Assembly (NCBI RefSeq): GCF_029814935.1
Contig: NZ_CP104582.1
Coordinates: 2,666,001 to 2,730,000 of the forward strand
DNA: 64,000 nt
Origin: Pseudomonas sp. GD03919
GTDB taxonomy: Bacteria > Pseudomonadota > Gammaproteobacteria > Pseudomonadales > Pseudomonadaceae
Direction of reading: 5' to 3'
Notes under the pieces: generated by a model
Seen by the model: the letters and a program-made list of their open reading frames with translations, nothing else
What the model was told of the DNA's origin: nothing
Databases searched by the model: none
In this document: positions 21,065 through 29,236 of the stretch, one piece after another
Layout: each line of letters starts with the position of its first letter
How positions within the stretch are numbered: the first letter of the stretch is position 1
Position numbers and translations under genes: made by a program

Positions 21065-21517
21065 ATGACCACTCCCGTGGAACCCTGCGCCGAGCTGCTG
21101 CTGGACAACCAGCTGTGCTTCGCCCTCTATTCCACCTCGCTGATGATGACCAAGACCTACAAGCCACTGCTGCAGGCACTGGGGCTCACCTACCCGCAGT
21201 ACCTGGCCATGCTGGTGCTGTGGGAAAACGAGGGCATCACCGTCAGCGAAATCAGCGCCCGCATGCTGACCGACCCCGGCTCGCTCACCCCGCTGCTCAA
21301 GCGCCTTGAGAGCGAGGGCCTTCTGCAACGCAGACGCAGCAGCGAGGACGAACGCGTGGTGCAGCTATACCTCACAGACAAGGGCCGCGCCCTGCACGAA
21401 CAGGCCAAGGCATTGCCGGCCTGCGTCCTCAAGGCCTCGGGCCTCGACTTGCCGACCCTGAGCAAGTTGCGTGACGACCTGGTCGACCTGCGTCAGCACC
21501 TGCAAGAGGCACTCTGA
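21065..21517 (+). CDS. ohrR: organic-peroxide-sensing MarR regulator
   Basis: 150-residue MarR protein. The N-terminal segment LDNQLCFALYS carries the conserved reactive cysteine that OhrR oxidises to release DNA. The winged helix has VSEISARMLTDPGSLTPLLK and the wing RRSSEDERVV. It lies directly upstream of ohr in the same direction and is expected to repress it and itself. Confidence 0.93.
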   Translation: MTTPVEPCAELLLDNQLCFALYSTSLMMTKTYKPLLQALGLTYPQYLAMLVLWENEGITVSEISARMLTDPGSLTPLLKRLESEGLLQRRRSSEDERVVQLYLTDKGRALHEQAKALPACVLKASGLDLPTLSKLRDDLVDLRQHLQEAL

Positions 21518-21723
21518 TCGCGGGCGATGCGAGCCATCGCCCCGTCCGCGCTCACTCACCCCGCCTGAACTGCCATACCACCGCCCCCTCCTGTGCCTTC
21601 CATGCCTTGCCAGACGGCTTCCGAATGAGCGCAACATGGCTGTCCCCATACGGCTTTAGCCCTCGCCGCAGCTGCTTATTACATCGCTCACCGCTCCTAT
21701 AACCAAATACTTTGTACATTTGT

Positions 21724-21748
21724 ATTGCGCGCTAAACATTTGCGCAAT
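21724..21748. promoter_or_regulatory. candidate OhrR operator in the ohr promoter
   Basis: ATTGCGC-11 nt-GCGCAAT, perfect 7-bp arms, in the 315-bp gap between ohrR and ohr. The left arm runs into GCGCGCTAA, a core shared with the palindrome ahead of ohrR. Nothing else recognisable lies in this gap. Confidence 0.45.
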
Positions 21749-21832
21749 AGAGTTCTCCCCGTGGAAACGGTTAGCGCACAAGTAATTAGCAAGCCAATCA
21801 ATCGACTACCTAACCTAACGAGGAATATCCCC

Positions 21833-22258
21833 ATGACTATCGAAAACGTTCTCTACCGCGCCACCGCTGAAGCCTTTGGTGGCCGTGAAGGCCGCGCCGT
21901 TTCTTCCGACGGCATTCTGGACATCGCCCTGACCACGCCGAAAGAACTCGGCGGTGCTGGCGGCAACGGCACCAACCCGGAACAACTCTTCGCTGCCGGC
22001 TACTCTGCCTGCTTCCTGGGTGCCCTGAAGTTCGTCGCCGCCCGCGACAAGCTGAGCATCCCGGCGGATACCTTCATCGAAGGCACCGTGGGCATCGGCG
22101 CCATCCCCACCGGCTTCGGCATCGAAGTGGAACTGCGCATCAGCCTGCCGGGCCTGGATCGCGACGCCGCGCAAACCCTGGTAGATCGCGCGCACATCGT
22201 CTGCCCTTACTCCAATGCCACCCGCGGCAACATCGACGTCACTCTGACCATCGTCTGA
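21833..22258 (+). CDS. ohr: organic hydroperoxide resistance protein (thiol peroxidase)
   Basis: 141 residues. Both catalytic cysteines are present in their family contexts, [10 protein letters not shown] and [13 protein letters not shown]. It reduces organic hydroperoxides with a dihydrolipoamide partner. Start placed at [17 protein letters not shown], with AACGAGGAA upstream, because the longer in-frame reading lacks family similarity. Confidence 0.96.
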   Translation: MTIENVLYRATAEAFGGREGRAVSSDGILDIALTTPKELGGAGGNGTNPEQLFAAGYSACFLGALKFVAARDKLSIPADTFIEGTVGIGAIPTGFGIEVELRISLPGLDRDAAQTLVDRAHIVCPYSNATRGNIDVTLTIV

Positions 22259-22280
22259 ACCCCGTACACGCCAAAAAACG

Positions 22281-22318
22281 AAACCCCGCCACCGTTACCG
22301 GTAGCGGGGTTTTCTTTT
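22281..22318 (+). terminator. intrinsic terminator of ohr
   Basis: Stem AAACCCCGC...GCGGGGTTT with extra inner pairing, followed by TTTTCTTTT: a canonical Rho-independent terminator 22 bp after the ohr stop. Confidence 0.9.
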
Positions 22319-22416
22319 GATCATCATCCTTCGCGACTGAAGCTGCTCCTACGCGAACGCTGATACACCTGTAGGAACGGCTGGGCGGCACTCCGCTTCA
22401 GCCGCGAAATAACGCG

Positions 22417-23784
22417 TTATGCCAGACCACGCACCTGCTCCCAGGTCAGATCCAGGCACTTGCGCGCTTTCTCGACCAGCTCATCCACCTCCGCCTGGCT
22501 GATCACCAAAGGCGGCGCGATGATCATGGTGTCGCCCACCGCGCGCATGATCAGACCATTGTTGAAGCAGTGGCCACGACACACCATGCCCACGCCCACA
22601 TCACCGGAGAAGCGCTTGCGCGTGGCCTTGTCCTGCACCAGTTCGATGGCGCCAAGCATGCCGACGCCGCGCACTTCGCCCACCAATGGGTGGTCGGCCA
22701 GCTCACGCAGGCGCTTTTGCAGGTAGGGCGCGGTTTCTGCTTTGACCCGCTCGACGATGCCTTCTTCCTTGAGAATGCGCAGGTTCTCCAAACCCACCGC
22801 CGCTGCCACCGGATGCCCGGAATAGGTAAAGCCGTGGTTGAAGTCGCCGTGCGCCTCGATCACCTCGAACACCTTGTCGCTGACGATCAGCCCGCCCATC
22901 GGCACGTAGCCACTGGTGAGACCCTTGGCGATGGTCATCAGATCAGGCGTGAGGCCGTAGTACTGGCTGCCGAACCACTCACCGGTACGGCCGAAGCCGC
23001 AGATCACCTCGTCGGCGACGAAGAGAATGTCGTACTTGGCGAGGATTTCCTTGATGCGCGGCCAGTAGGTGTCCGGCGGGATGATCACACCGCCAGCCCC
23101 CTGGATCGGCTCGGCGATGAACGCCGCGACGTTGTCTTCGCCCAGTTCGAGAATCTTCTTCTCCAACTGGTCAGCCGCCCAGATGCCGAAGGCGTCCGGG
23201 CTCATGTCACCGCCTTCGCCGAACCAGTACGGCTGCGGGATATGGGCGATACCCGGGATCGGCAGGTCGCCCTGCTCATGCATGAATTTCATGCCGCCGA
23301 GACTGGCGCCGGCCACGGTGGAGCCGTGGTAACCGTTCTCACGGCCAATGATGATCTTCTTGCTCGGTTGGCCCTTGCACGCCCAGTAGTGGCGCACCAG
23401 GCGCAGCATGGTGTCGTTGCCTTCCGAGCCCGAGCCAGTAAAAAACACATGGTTCATGCCAGCCGGCGCCAGCTGGGAAATGGCGTGGGCCAGCTCCAGC
23501 ACCGGCGGGTGCGCGGTCTGGAAGAAGGTGTTGTAGAACGGCAGCTGCAGCATCTGTTTGGAAGCTGCAGCGACCAGTTCCTCGCGGCCATAGCCGACGG
23601 CCACGCACCACAGGCCAGCCATGCCATCGAGGATCTTGTTGCCCTCGCTGTCCCACAGGTGCACACCTTTCGCTTCAGTGATGATGCGCGGGCCTTTTTC
23701 GGCCAGTTGCTTGTAATCACTGAACGGCGCCAGGTGGTGAGCCTGGCTCAGCGCCTGCCAGTGTGCGGTTTTCGGGTTGTTCAT
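22417..23784 (-). CDS. spuC: polyamine (putrescine):pyruvate aminotransferase
   Basis: 455-residue class III PLP aminotransferase. The aminotransferase core GSEGNDTMLRLVRHYW, the PLP-phosphate region and the Schiff-base lysine in TIAKGLTSGYVPMGG are all present. It converts putrescine to 4-aminobutanal in the SpuC route. The start is at MNNPKTAHW, with GGAGGCGAC before it; a longer N-terminus would overlap the upstream gene. Follows the glutamylpolyamine-synthetase-type gene in the same operon. Confidence 0.93.
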   Translation of the reverse strand: MNNPKTAHWQALSQAHHLAPFSDYKQLAEKGPRIITEAKGVHLWDSEGNKILDGMAGLWCVAVGYGREELVAAASKQMLQLPFYNTFFQTAHPPVLELAHAISQLAPAGMNHVFFTGSGSEGNDTMLRLVRHYWACKGQPSKKIIIGRENGYHGSTVAGASLGGMKFMHEQGDLPIPGIAHIPQPYWFGEGGDMSPDAFGIWAADQLEKKILELGEDNVAAFIAEPIQGAGGVIIPPDTYWPRIKEILAKYDILFVADEVICGFGRTGEWFGSQYYGLTPDLMTIAKGLTSGYVPMGGLIVSDKVFEVIEAHGDFNHGFTYSGHPVAAAVGLENLRILKEEGIVERVKAETAPYLQKRLRELADHPLVGEVRGVGMLGAIELVQDKATRKRFSGDVGVGMVCRGHCFNNGLIMRAVGDTMIIAPPLVISQAEVDELVEKARKCLDLTWEQVRGLA

Positions 23785-23807
23785 GTCGCCTCCTTCGATC
23801 CGGGACA

Positions 23808-25154
23808 TCACAGGTACCAGCGGTATTCGCGCGGGCTGATGTCGTGCATGAAGGCCAGGTGATCCTGGCGTTTGTTCTCGCAATAAACCATGACGAACTC
23901 GCTGCCGAGGCCGGCGGCAACGCGCTCGCTGGCCTGCATGCGGCGCACGGCGTCGAGCATGTCCTTGGGAAAGTCGACGCCGCTTTCGCGGTCATCATTC
24001 AGCGGTGCAATGGGCTCAACCTTGGCGTCGAGGCCCTGCTCGATACTGGTCAGCAATGCCGCCAGCACCAGATAGGGGTTGGCATCGGCGCCCGGCAGGC
24101 GGAATTCCAGGCGCAGGTTGCGCGCGTCCGACTCGGGAATGCGCACGCAGGCGTCGCGATCCTCGAAGCCCCAGCTGGCCTTGCTCGCCGAATTGACCTG
24201 GGCACCGAAACGGCGATAACTGTTGTGGTTCGGCGCGTAGATCGGCATCAGTTCCGGCAACAGGCTCAGGCAACCGGCCACGGCATGCCGCAGCGGGCGC
24301 TGCTCGTCACGCGCCAGCAGGTTGTTGCCCGCCTCGTCGTAGAGGCTGACGTGAATATGCATGCCGCTGCCCGGATACTGCAGGTACGGCTTGGCCATGA
24401 AGCTGGCGCGATGACCATGCTTGAGCGCCACGCCACGGGTCACCCGGCAGAACAGCGCCGACCAGTCAGCCGCCTGCAGTGGGTCGGCGTTGTGGCTGAA
24501 GTTGATCTCGAACTGCCCCGGGCCGATCTCGGCGGTGATCACCGTGGTGTCGATGCCCTGCAGACGCGCGGTCTCACTGATGTCGTCGAGCACCTCGGCA
24601 AAACGCGAGAGCCGCTCGATATGCATGTTCGGCTGATCGTCGGCATCGCCACTCAGGTCATCGCGCGGGTACTGCGGCAGGCCGTCCTTGAGCGCCTTGT
24701 CGAACAGGTAGAACTCCAGCTCGAAGGCCACCACCGGGCGAATGCCACGTGCCGCCAGGCGCTGCACCACGCGCGCCAGCACCTCACGCGGCTCGAACTC
24801 GATGGGCGCCTCGGTGCCATCGGAGCTGATCAGCATCTGCCCCAGCGGCTGGCGCTCCCAGTTCACCAGCTTGAGCGTGCCGGGGATCAGCCGCCGTGGC
24901 GCGTCCGGGTCACCGTCATGGAAGCAGTAGTCGCCGATCTCGTACAGCCCGCCCTGAGCGCCGAGCAGCACGCAGTTCTGCGGCAACTTCAGGGCGCTGC
25001 CGGCGGCGACCCTCTCCAGCATCTCGATGGGGTAGCGCTTGCCATAGAAATGCCCGGGAATATCCAGGCAGATCAGGTCGACGAAGCGCACCTCGGGGTG
25101 GGCCTGGCGGAATTGGCGGACTTCGTCGAGCAGCTCGACTCGGGTGGCGTTCAT
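23808..25154 (-). CDS. glutamine-synthetase family gamma-glutamylpolyamine synthetase
   Basis: 448 residues, GS type I/III-like. The ATP-grasp signatures VAFELEFYLFDKALKDG and KHGHRASFMAKPYLQYPGSG are seen, with NHNSYRR and the C-terminal RLEFRLPGADANPYL. In this company (spuC, XRE-cupin regulator, puuB remnant) it probably attaches glutamate to putrescine or another polyamine, like SpuI/PuuA, rather than making glutamine. Closely spaced upstream of spuC (23 bp). Confidence 0.9.
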   Translation of the reverse strand: MNATRVELLDEVRQFRQAHPEVRFVDLICLDIPGHFYGKRYPIEMLERVAAGSALKLPQNCVLLGAQGGLYEIGDYCFHDGDPDAPRRLIPGTLKLVNWERQPLGQMLISSDGTEAPIEFEPREVLARVVQRLAARGIRPVVAFELEFYLFDKALKDGLPQYPRDDLSGDADDQPNMHIERLSRFAEVLDDISETARLQGIDTTVITAEIGPGQFEINFSHNADPLQAADWSALFCRVTRGVALKHGHRASFMAKPYLQYPGSGMHIHVSLYDEAGNNLLARDEQRPLRHAVAGCLSLLPELMPIYAPNHNSYRRFGAQVNSASKASWGFEDRDACVRIPESDARNLRLEFRLPGADANPYLVLAALLTSIEQGLDAKVEPIAPLNDDRESGVDFPKDMLDAVRRMQASERVAAGLGSEFVMVYCENKRQDHLAFMHDISPREYRWYL

Positions 25155-25180
25155 TGTGGTTATTTCCGCTTAACGGGAGG

Positions 25181-25753
25181 TCAGGTGTAGATCCACAACA
25201 CCCGCGCGGGGGTGTCGCCTTGGTTGGCATAACGCAGGTGCGCATAGCTCGGCACCTGGAAAACATCGCCGGGATAGAGGGTGGCGCTCTGTTCGTCCTC
25301 GCCCAGCCACAGCGTCAGCTGGCCTTCGAGCACGTAGCCAGCCTGCTCGGAGCGGTCGCTCATCTGCCGCTCACCACTGCTGGCGCCTGGTTCCAGCAGA
25401 CTGTCGACCACCATGAAGGCGCCCTGCAGCGTCGGCGAGGCCATGATGTCGGTGATGCCCCCGGCCAGGTACAGGGTGCGGCGTTCGTCTGGCCGGGTCA
25501 CCCAGTCCAGCGCCTTGGGCTTGGGCAGACTGTAGAAATAGGTGGTGGGTACGTCGAGCGCCTCGGCGATGGCAGTCAGATCCTCCACCGTCGGGCGCGA
25601 CAGACCACGCTCGACCTGCGAGAGAAAGCCCACCGAACGGCCGATGCGCTCGGCCAGTTCGTTGAGGGTGACCTTCTTGTGCTTGCGCAGGTCATGAATA
25701 AGCACGGCCAGGGCCGCCATTTCCAGGTTCTTGTCCATCTCTGGGCTGTCCAT
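25181..25753 (-). CDS. XRE-cupin transcriptional regulator (PuuR-like)
   Basis: 190 residues. Cro-type helix-turn-helix near residues 20-75 (KVTLNELAERIGRSVGFLSQ), then a C-terminal cupin barrel (GYVLEGQLTLWLGEDEQSATLYPGDVFQVPSYAHLRY) that should sense a polyamine or intermediate. The start may be at either of two close ATGs (MDSPEM or MDKNLE). Likely controls the polyamine genes beside it; a good palindrome for such a protein is at 25971-26002. Confidence 0.9.
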   Translation of the reverse strand: MDSPEMDKNLEMAALAVLIHDLRKHKKVTLNELAERIGRSVGFLSQVERGLSRPTVEDLTAIAEALDVPTTYFYSLPKPKALDWVTRPDERRTLYLAGGITDIMASPTLQGAFMVVDSLLEPGASSGERQMSDRSEQAGYVLEGQLTLWLGEDEQSATLYPGDVFQVPSYAHLRYANQGDTPARVLWIYT

Positions 25754-25754
25754 T

Positions 25755-25964
25755 TCAGAAGCTGTCTCTTAATCGGTACCAGGCCTTGCCAATGGCCTCG
25801 AGCGGCGCCGCCAGGCGTAGCGCCGCGTGCAGGCCGCTGAAACCGGCACCGACCACCAGTGCATCGCACTGCACGTTACCTTGCAGGGCCGGATAGCGCC
25901 TCAACCGGTCCCGACAGTTCTGCGCGTAGTAACTGTCGACATGCTCACTGGCCTGGCGAAACAT
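25755..25964 (-). pseudogene. puuB-like FAD oxidoreductase, internally deleted remnant
   Basis: A 69-codon reading frame. Its first 50 residues match the N-terminus of gamma-glutamylpolyamine oxidases (FRQASEHVDSYYAQNCR, then the FAD fingerprint DALVVGAGFSGLHAALRLA). Its last 17 residues (APLEAIGKAWYRLRDSF) are the extreme C-terminus of the same family. Roughly 360 of about 430 residues between them are missing, and the junction is in frame. The product cannot be an enzyme. The pathway step may be taken by SpuC or by another copy elsewhere. Confidence 0.8.
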
Positions 25965-25970
25965 AAGCGG

Positions 25971-26002
25971 TTCATGAAATTTAAAATAATTAATTTCATG
26001 AA
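25971..26002. promoter_or_regulatory. candidate operator of the polyamine regulator
   Basis: TTCATGAAAT-12 nt-ATTTCATGAA, perfect 10-bp arms with an AT-only spacer, starting seven bases upstream of the puuB remnant. Each arm contains the self-complementary TTCATGAA. It is the only long palindrome near the XRE-cupin gene. The rest of the 288-bp gap to the next gene shows no other feature. Confidence 0.5.
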
Positions 26003-26252
26003 AATCTATAGATAAAATTTCACAAAGGCAAGTCTGAGCATGCCAGGGGCGAGCCCAGACGCAGCGCTCGACAGGAATACTCGCGACCAGATTCTCCACG
26101 GAAAGTCATTGCGCGACGCTCATACAAACGAAATCGCTCGAAGAAGCGCAGCTTAGGTGCTGTGAATACACATCCTGAGAGGAATAACGGCGCCGCATCA
26201 GCGAGCGCCGATACTTTCCGTACAGAGCCTAAAGCCCCTCCTGCGACACCTG

Positions 26253-27401
26253 CTATAGCCCCATCTGCTTGGCGATGATTTCGTTCATGATCTCGCGCGT
26301 GCCGCCGCCAATGGAGAGGATGCGGTTGTCGCGGTACAGGCGCTCAACCAGGGACTCGCGCATATAGCCCATGCCGCCCATGATCTGCACCGCATCGTAG
26401 GTCAGGCGGTCGGCGATATCGGTGGCGAAGTTCTTGGCCATGGAGATTTCCTTGATCACACTTCTGCCGGCCGCCATCTGCGCGGCCTGGCGGTAGGTGA
26501 ACTCACGGGAGACTTCCAACTGAGTAGCCATCTCGGCCAGGCGGTGCTTGAGCACCTGGAACCTGCCCACCGGCTTGCCGAACGCCTGGCGCTCGCGCGC
26601 CCACTTCATGGACTCCTCCAGCGCCAGTTGCGCGGTCATATTGGCCATGATCGCCAGGCTCAGGCGCTCACTCTGGAAGTTGGCCATGATGCAGGCGAAG
26701 CCGGCGTTCTCCACGCCGATGAGGTTCTCCACCGGCACCAGGCAGTCATCGAAGAACAGTTCGGCGGTGTCCGACGCCCACCAGCCCATCTTCTTCAGCT
26801 TGCGCCCGACGGTGAAACCCGGCGTGCCCTTTTCCACCAGCAACAGGCTGACGCCGCCAAAGCCCTCGTTGCCGGTGCGCACCGCCACCGTGTAGTAATC
26901 GGCACGCACACCGCTGGTGATGAAGGTCTTGCTGCCGTTGATGCGGTAATACTCGCCTTCACGCACGGCGCGGGTCTTGAGGTTGGTCACGTCAGAACCG
27001 CCGGAAGGCTCGGTCACCGCCAGCGCCATGATCTTCTCGCCGGCCAGTACCTGCGACACCACGCGCTCGCGGACGGCCGGCTTGGCCCACTTGACGATGG
27101 GCGGCAGGCCGATATCCAGCGAACCCAGCCCGGCCACCAGGCCGCCCGAACCGCTGCGCATCAGTTCTTCGCTGGCTGCGACCTTGGCGAATACATCGCC
27201 TTCATGGCTGCCGCCATACCGCTCCGGGTAACCGATGCCGAGGATGCCTGCAACACCGGCCTTGAGATATAGCTCGCGGGGAAATTCCTCGGCCTCCTCC
27301 CATTCATCGATATGCGGCAGGATCTCGCGTTCGACGAAGCGTCGGACGGCGTCACGAACCAGTTGGTGGGATTCATCGAAATACGACAGCGCGGCGACCA
27401 T
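26253..27401 (-). CDS. acyl-CoA dehydrogenase, isovaleryl/citronellyl-CoA-type active site
   Basis: 382 residues, full-length ACAD fold. FAD-binding signatures ALAVTEPSGGSDVTNLKT (127-144) and MGGMGYMRE are present. The position that carries the catalytic glutamate in short- and medium-chain enzymes reads IGGGTREI (Gly). A glutamate is instead found at QSERLSLA (E245), the place used by isovaleryl-CoA and long-chain enzymes. This suggests a branched or isoprenoid acyl-CoA. The promoter holds an operator-like sequence almost identical to one in the AtuA/TetR intergenic region. Confidence 0.92.
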   Translation of the reverse strand: MVAALSYFDESHQLVRDAVRRFVEREILPHIDEWEEAEEFPRELYLKAGVAGILGIGYPERYGGSHEGDVFAKVAASEELMRSGSGGLVAGLGSLDIGLPPIVKWAKPAVRERVVSQVLAGEKIMALAVTEPSGGSDVTNLKTRAVREGEYYRINGSKTFITSGVRADYYTVAVRTGNEGFGGVSLLLVEKGTPGFTVGRKLKKMGWWASDTAELFFDDCLVPVENLIGVENAGFACIMANFQSERLSLAIMANMTAQLALEESMKWARERQAFGKPVGRFQVLKHRLAEMATQLEVSREFTYRQAAQMAAGRSVIKEISMAKNFATDIADRLTYDAVQIMGGMGYMRESLVERLYRDNRILSIGGGTREIMNEIIAKQMGL

Positions 27402-27434
27402 GCGGGTACTCCCGTTATTGTTTTCGCCACCCTA

Positions 27435-27452
27435 ACCTAGCGCTTGCTTGGT
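27435..27452. promoter_or_regulatory. operator-like site of the acyl-CoA dehydrogenase promoter
   Basis: ACCTAGCGCTTGCTTGGT differs at one base of 18 from the palindrome at 63654-63671 in front of the AtuA gene. It lies 34 bp upstream of the dehydrogenase start. Confidence 0.65.
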
Positions 27453-27467
27453 TTTCAAGCGAGCGTT

Positions 27468-28055
27468 TCATTTGTGCTCACGCAGTGCCTTCCTCACTCG
27501 CTCACCCATCGCGTAGGCCGGCCCTTCAACCGCCTGGAAATTGCGGGTGTAGCGCCGAGCAAAGCCATCGCTGCCCCATTCGCGGTACTGCTGTACATGC
27601 CACAGCTCATGCGCCCAGAGCACAGGATCGGCGGCAGCCGCCTGTGCATCACGAAACACCACCACATCCACCAGCGTCACAGCCTGTACGTCGGGGTTCT
27701 GCAGCATGACGGTGGCGGCGTCCATTTCGTCGGTGATGCCGACGCGATAGCGCACCTCATCGAGCAACGCATCGTCGTAGAACGGCGCAAGTTGCGCGCG
27801 AATCATCAGGGGAATGGGTTCGGTGCCGGCTCGCAGCGCCGCCTGGCGGGACTCTAGCAACCAGGCTTCAAGCCGCGCCGCAGCCAGGTTCAAACCCTCC
27901 TCGCGCACCCGCACAGGGTCAGGCACGCACAGGCAGGAAGCACCCAGGCACACCTGAATCTGCCCCGTCGGACATACGTCTGCGCGCGCAGCCACAGGCA
28001 GACTCAACAGGAGCAACAGAATGATGCAACGCAGAGTGTCGGCGGGCACGGGCAC
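27468..28055 (-). CDS. exported DUF4157-like putative metallopeptidase
   Basis: 195 residues with a signal peptide (IILLLLLSLPVAARADV) and two closely spaced cysteine motifs after it (CPTGQIQVCLGASCLC). The C-terminal half contains HELWHVQQYREWG, a zincin-like HExxH variant (HELWH) seen in DUF4157/eCIS-core domains, and ends with a conserved YAMGERVRKAL. Probably periplasmic; whether it cleaves peptides is unknown. Confidence 0.75.
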   Translation of the reverse strand: MPVPADTLRCIILLLLLSLPVAARADVCPTGQIQVCLGASCLCVPDPVRVREEGLNLAAARLEAWLLESRQAALRAGTEPIPLMIRAQLAPFYDDALLDEVRYRVGITDEMDAATVMLQNPDVQAVTLVDVVVFRDAQAAAADPVLWAHELWHVQQYREWGSDGFARRYTRNFQAVEGPAYAMGERVRKALREHK

Positions 28056-28075
28056 TCCGAACGTGGGGGGCGCGA

Positions 28076-28675
28076 TTACAGGCTGATCGGACGCCGACCG
28101 GCCAAGGCATGGGCCAGGGTACCGCCGTCGACCAGTTCCAGCTCGCCACCCAGCGGCATGCCGTGGGCGATGCGTGAGGCGACCAGACCCTTGCCGACGA
28201 GAATCTGCGCGATGTAATGCGCCGTGGCCTCACCCTCCACAGTGGGATTGGTGGCCAGGATCACTTCGCTGAAGGCACCGGCGTCGATACGCGCCAGCAG
28301 TTCGGGAATGCCGATGGCTTCCGGGCCCAGACCATCGAGCGGGGACAGATGCCCCTTGAGTACGAAATAACGGCCGCGGTAGCCGGTCTGCTCCACCGCA
28401 TGCACATCCATCGGCCCCTCGACGACGCACAGCAGGCTGTCATCGCGGCGCTCGTCCAGACACAGCTGGCACAGTTCGTCTTCGCTCAGGCTGCGGCAGC
28501 GCTTGCAGTGGCCCACGCCTTCCATCGCTGCATTGAGCGCCTGAGCCAGACGCTGACCGCCACTGCGATCGCGTTCGAGCAGCTGCAGCGCCATGCGCTG
28601 CGCGGTCTTCTGGCCGACTCCGGGCAGGATACGCAAGGAGTCGATCAGTTGGCGAATCAGGGGGCTGAAGCTCAT
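28076..28675 (-). CDS. recR: recombination protein RecR
   Basis: 199 residues: N-terminal helix-hairpin-helix ([13 protein letters not shown]), a four-cysteine zinc motif ([16 protein letters not shown]), then a Toprim domain ([15 protein letters not shown]). It acts with RecF and RecO in gap repair. The start at [13 protein letters not shown] is chosen over one nine codons upstream. Downstream partner of ybaB and dnaX, the conserved order. Confidence 0.95.
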   Translation of the reverse strand: MSFSPLIRQLIDSLRILPGVGQKTAQRMALQLLERDRSGGQRLAQALNAAMEGVGHCKRCRSLSEDELCQLCLDERRDDSLLCVVEGPMDVHAVEQTGYRGRYFVLKGHLSPLDGLGPEAIGIPELLARIDAGAFSEVILATNPTVEGEATAHYIAQILVGKGLVASRIAHGMPLGGELELVDGGTLAHALAGRRPISL

Positions 28676-28708
28676 GGAAGTCCTGCAAAGGTTGGCGGGC
28701 AATGATCC

Positions 28709-28726
28709 GGTGGGCTAAAGCCCACC
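28709..28726. repeat. palindromic repeat between ybaB and recR
   Basis: GGTGGGCT-AA-AGCCCACC, perfect 8-bp arms, of the GGTGGGCT repeat type found between Pseudomonas genes. The remaining about 150 bp before ybaB holds nothing recognisable. Confidence 0.6.
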
Positions 28727-28883
28727 CTGCGAACTGAACATGCGATCAACATAAGTAAGAGTGGCGATCAGGCGGCGTGCAGGGCAAGGCGCCGACGAAC
28801 GAGGAACCGCAGTGTGCTGCAGCACATGAGGATTCCGAGTTCATCGGCAACACAGCCATGTGCGTCGACTGGGCGTCACCTAC

Positions 28884-29210
28884 TCAAAAAGGCATTTTGA
28901 AGCCCGGGGGGAGCTGCATGCCCGCGGTCATGCCGGACATTTTCTCCTGACTGTTCTGCTCGACCTTGCGCACGGCGTCGTTGACGGCGGCGGCAATCAG
29001 GTCCTCCAGCACTTCCTTGTCTTCCTGCATCAGACTGTCGTCCAGGGTGATGCGCTTGACGTCGTGGCGACCCGTCATCACCACACTGACCAGACCTGCA
29101 CCGGACTGGCCGGTGACTTCGGCATTGGCCAGTTCTTCCTGCATCTTCTGCATTTTTTCCTGCATTTGCTGAGCCTGCTTCATCAGGCCTGCCATGCCAC
29201 CTTTCATCAT
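28884..29210 (-). CDS. YbaB/EbfC nucleoid-associated protein
   Basis: 108 residues from the start [12 protein letters not shown], which has GAGG eight bases upstream; a longer reading (from 29231) has none. Coiled N-terminus ([17 protein letters not shown]) and the C-terminal [11 protein letters not shown] typical of the family. DNA-binding protein, conserved between dnaX and recR. Confidence 0.94.
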   Translation of the reverse strand: MMKGGMAGLMKQAQQMQEKMQKMQEELANAEVTGQSGAGLVSVVMTGRHDVKRITLDDSLMQEDKEVLEDLIAAAVNDAVRKVEQNSQEKMSGMTAGMQLPPGFKMPF

Positions 29211-29236
29211 CTCGGTATCCTCGGTATTCATGGATG

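Noticed and set aside
22570..23862. 430-codon frame on the + strand opposite spuC
   Set aside because: Shadow of a GC-rich gene; the minus-strand aminotransferase has all family motifs and a ribosome site.
23763..25190. 475-codon + strand frame opposite the glutamine-synthetase-like gene
   Set aside because: Mirror of a strongly conserved gene; no ribosome site or family signature.
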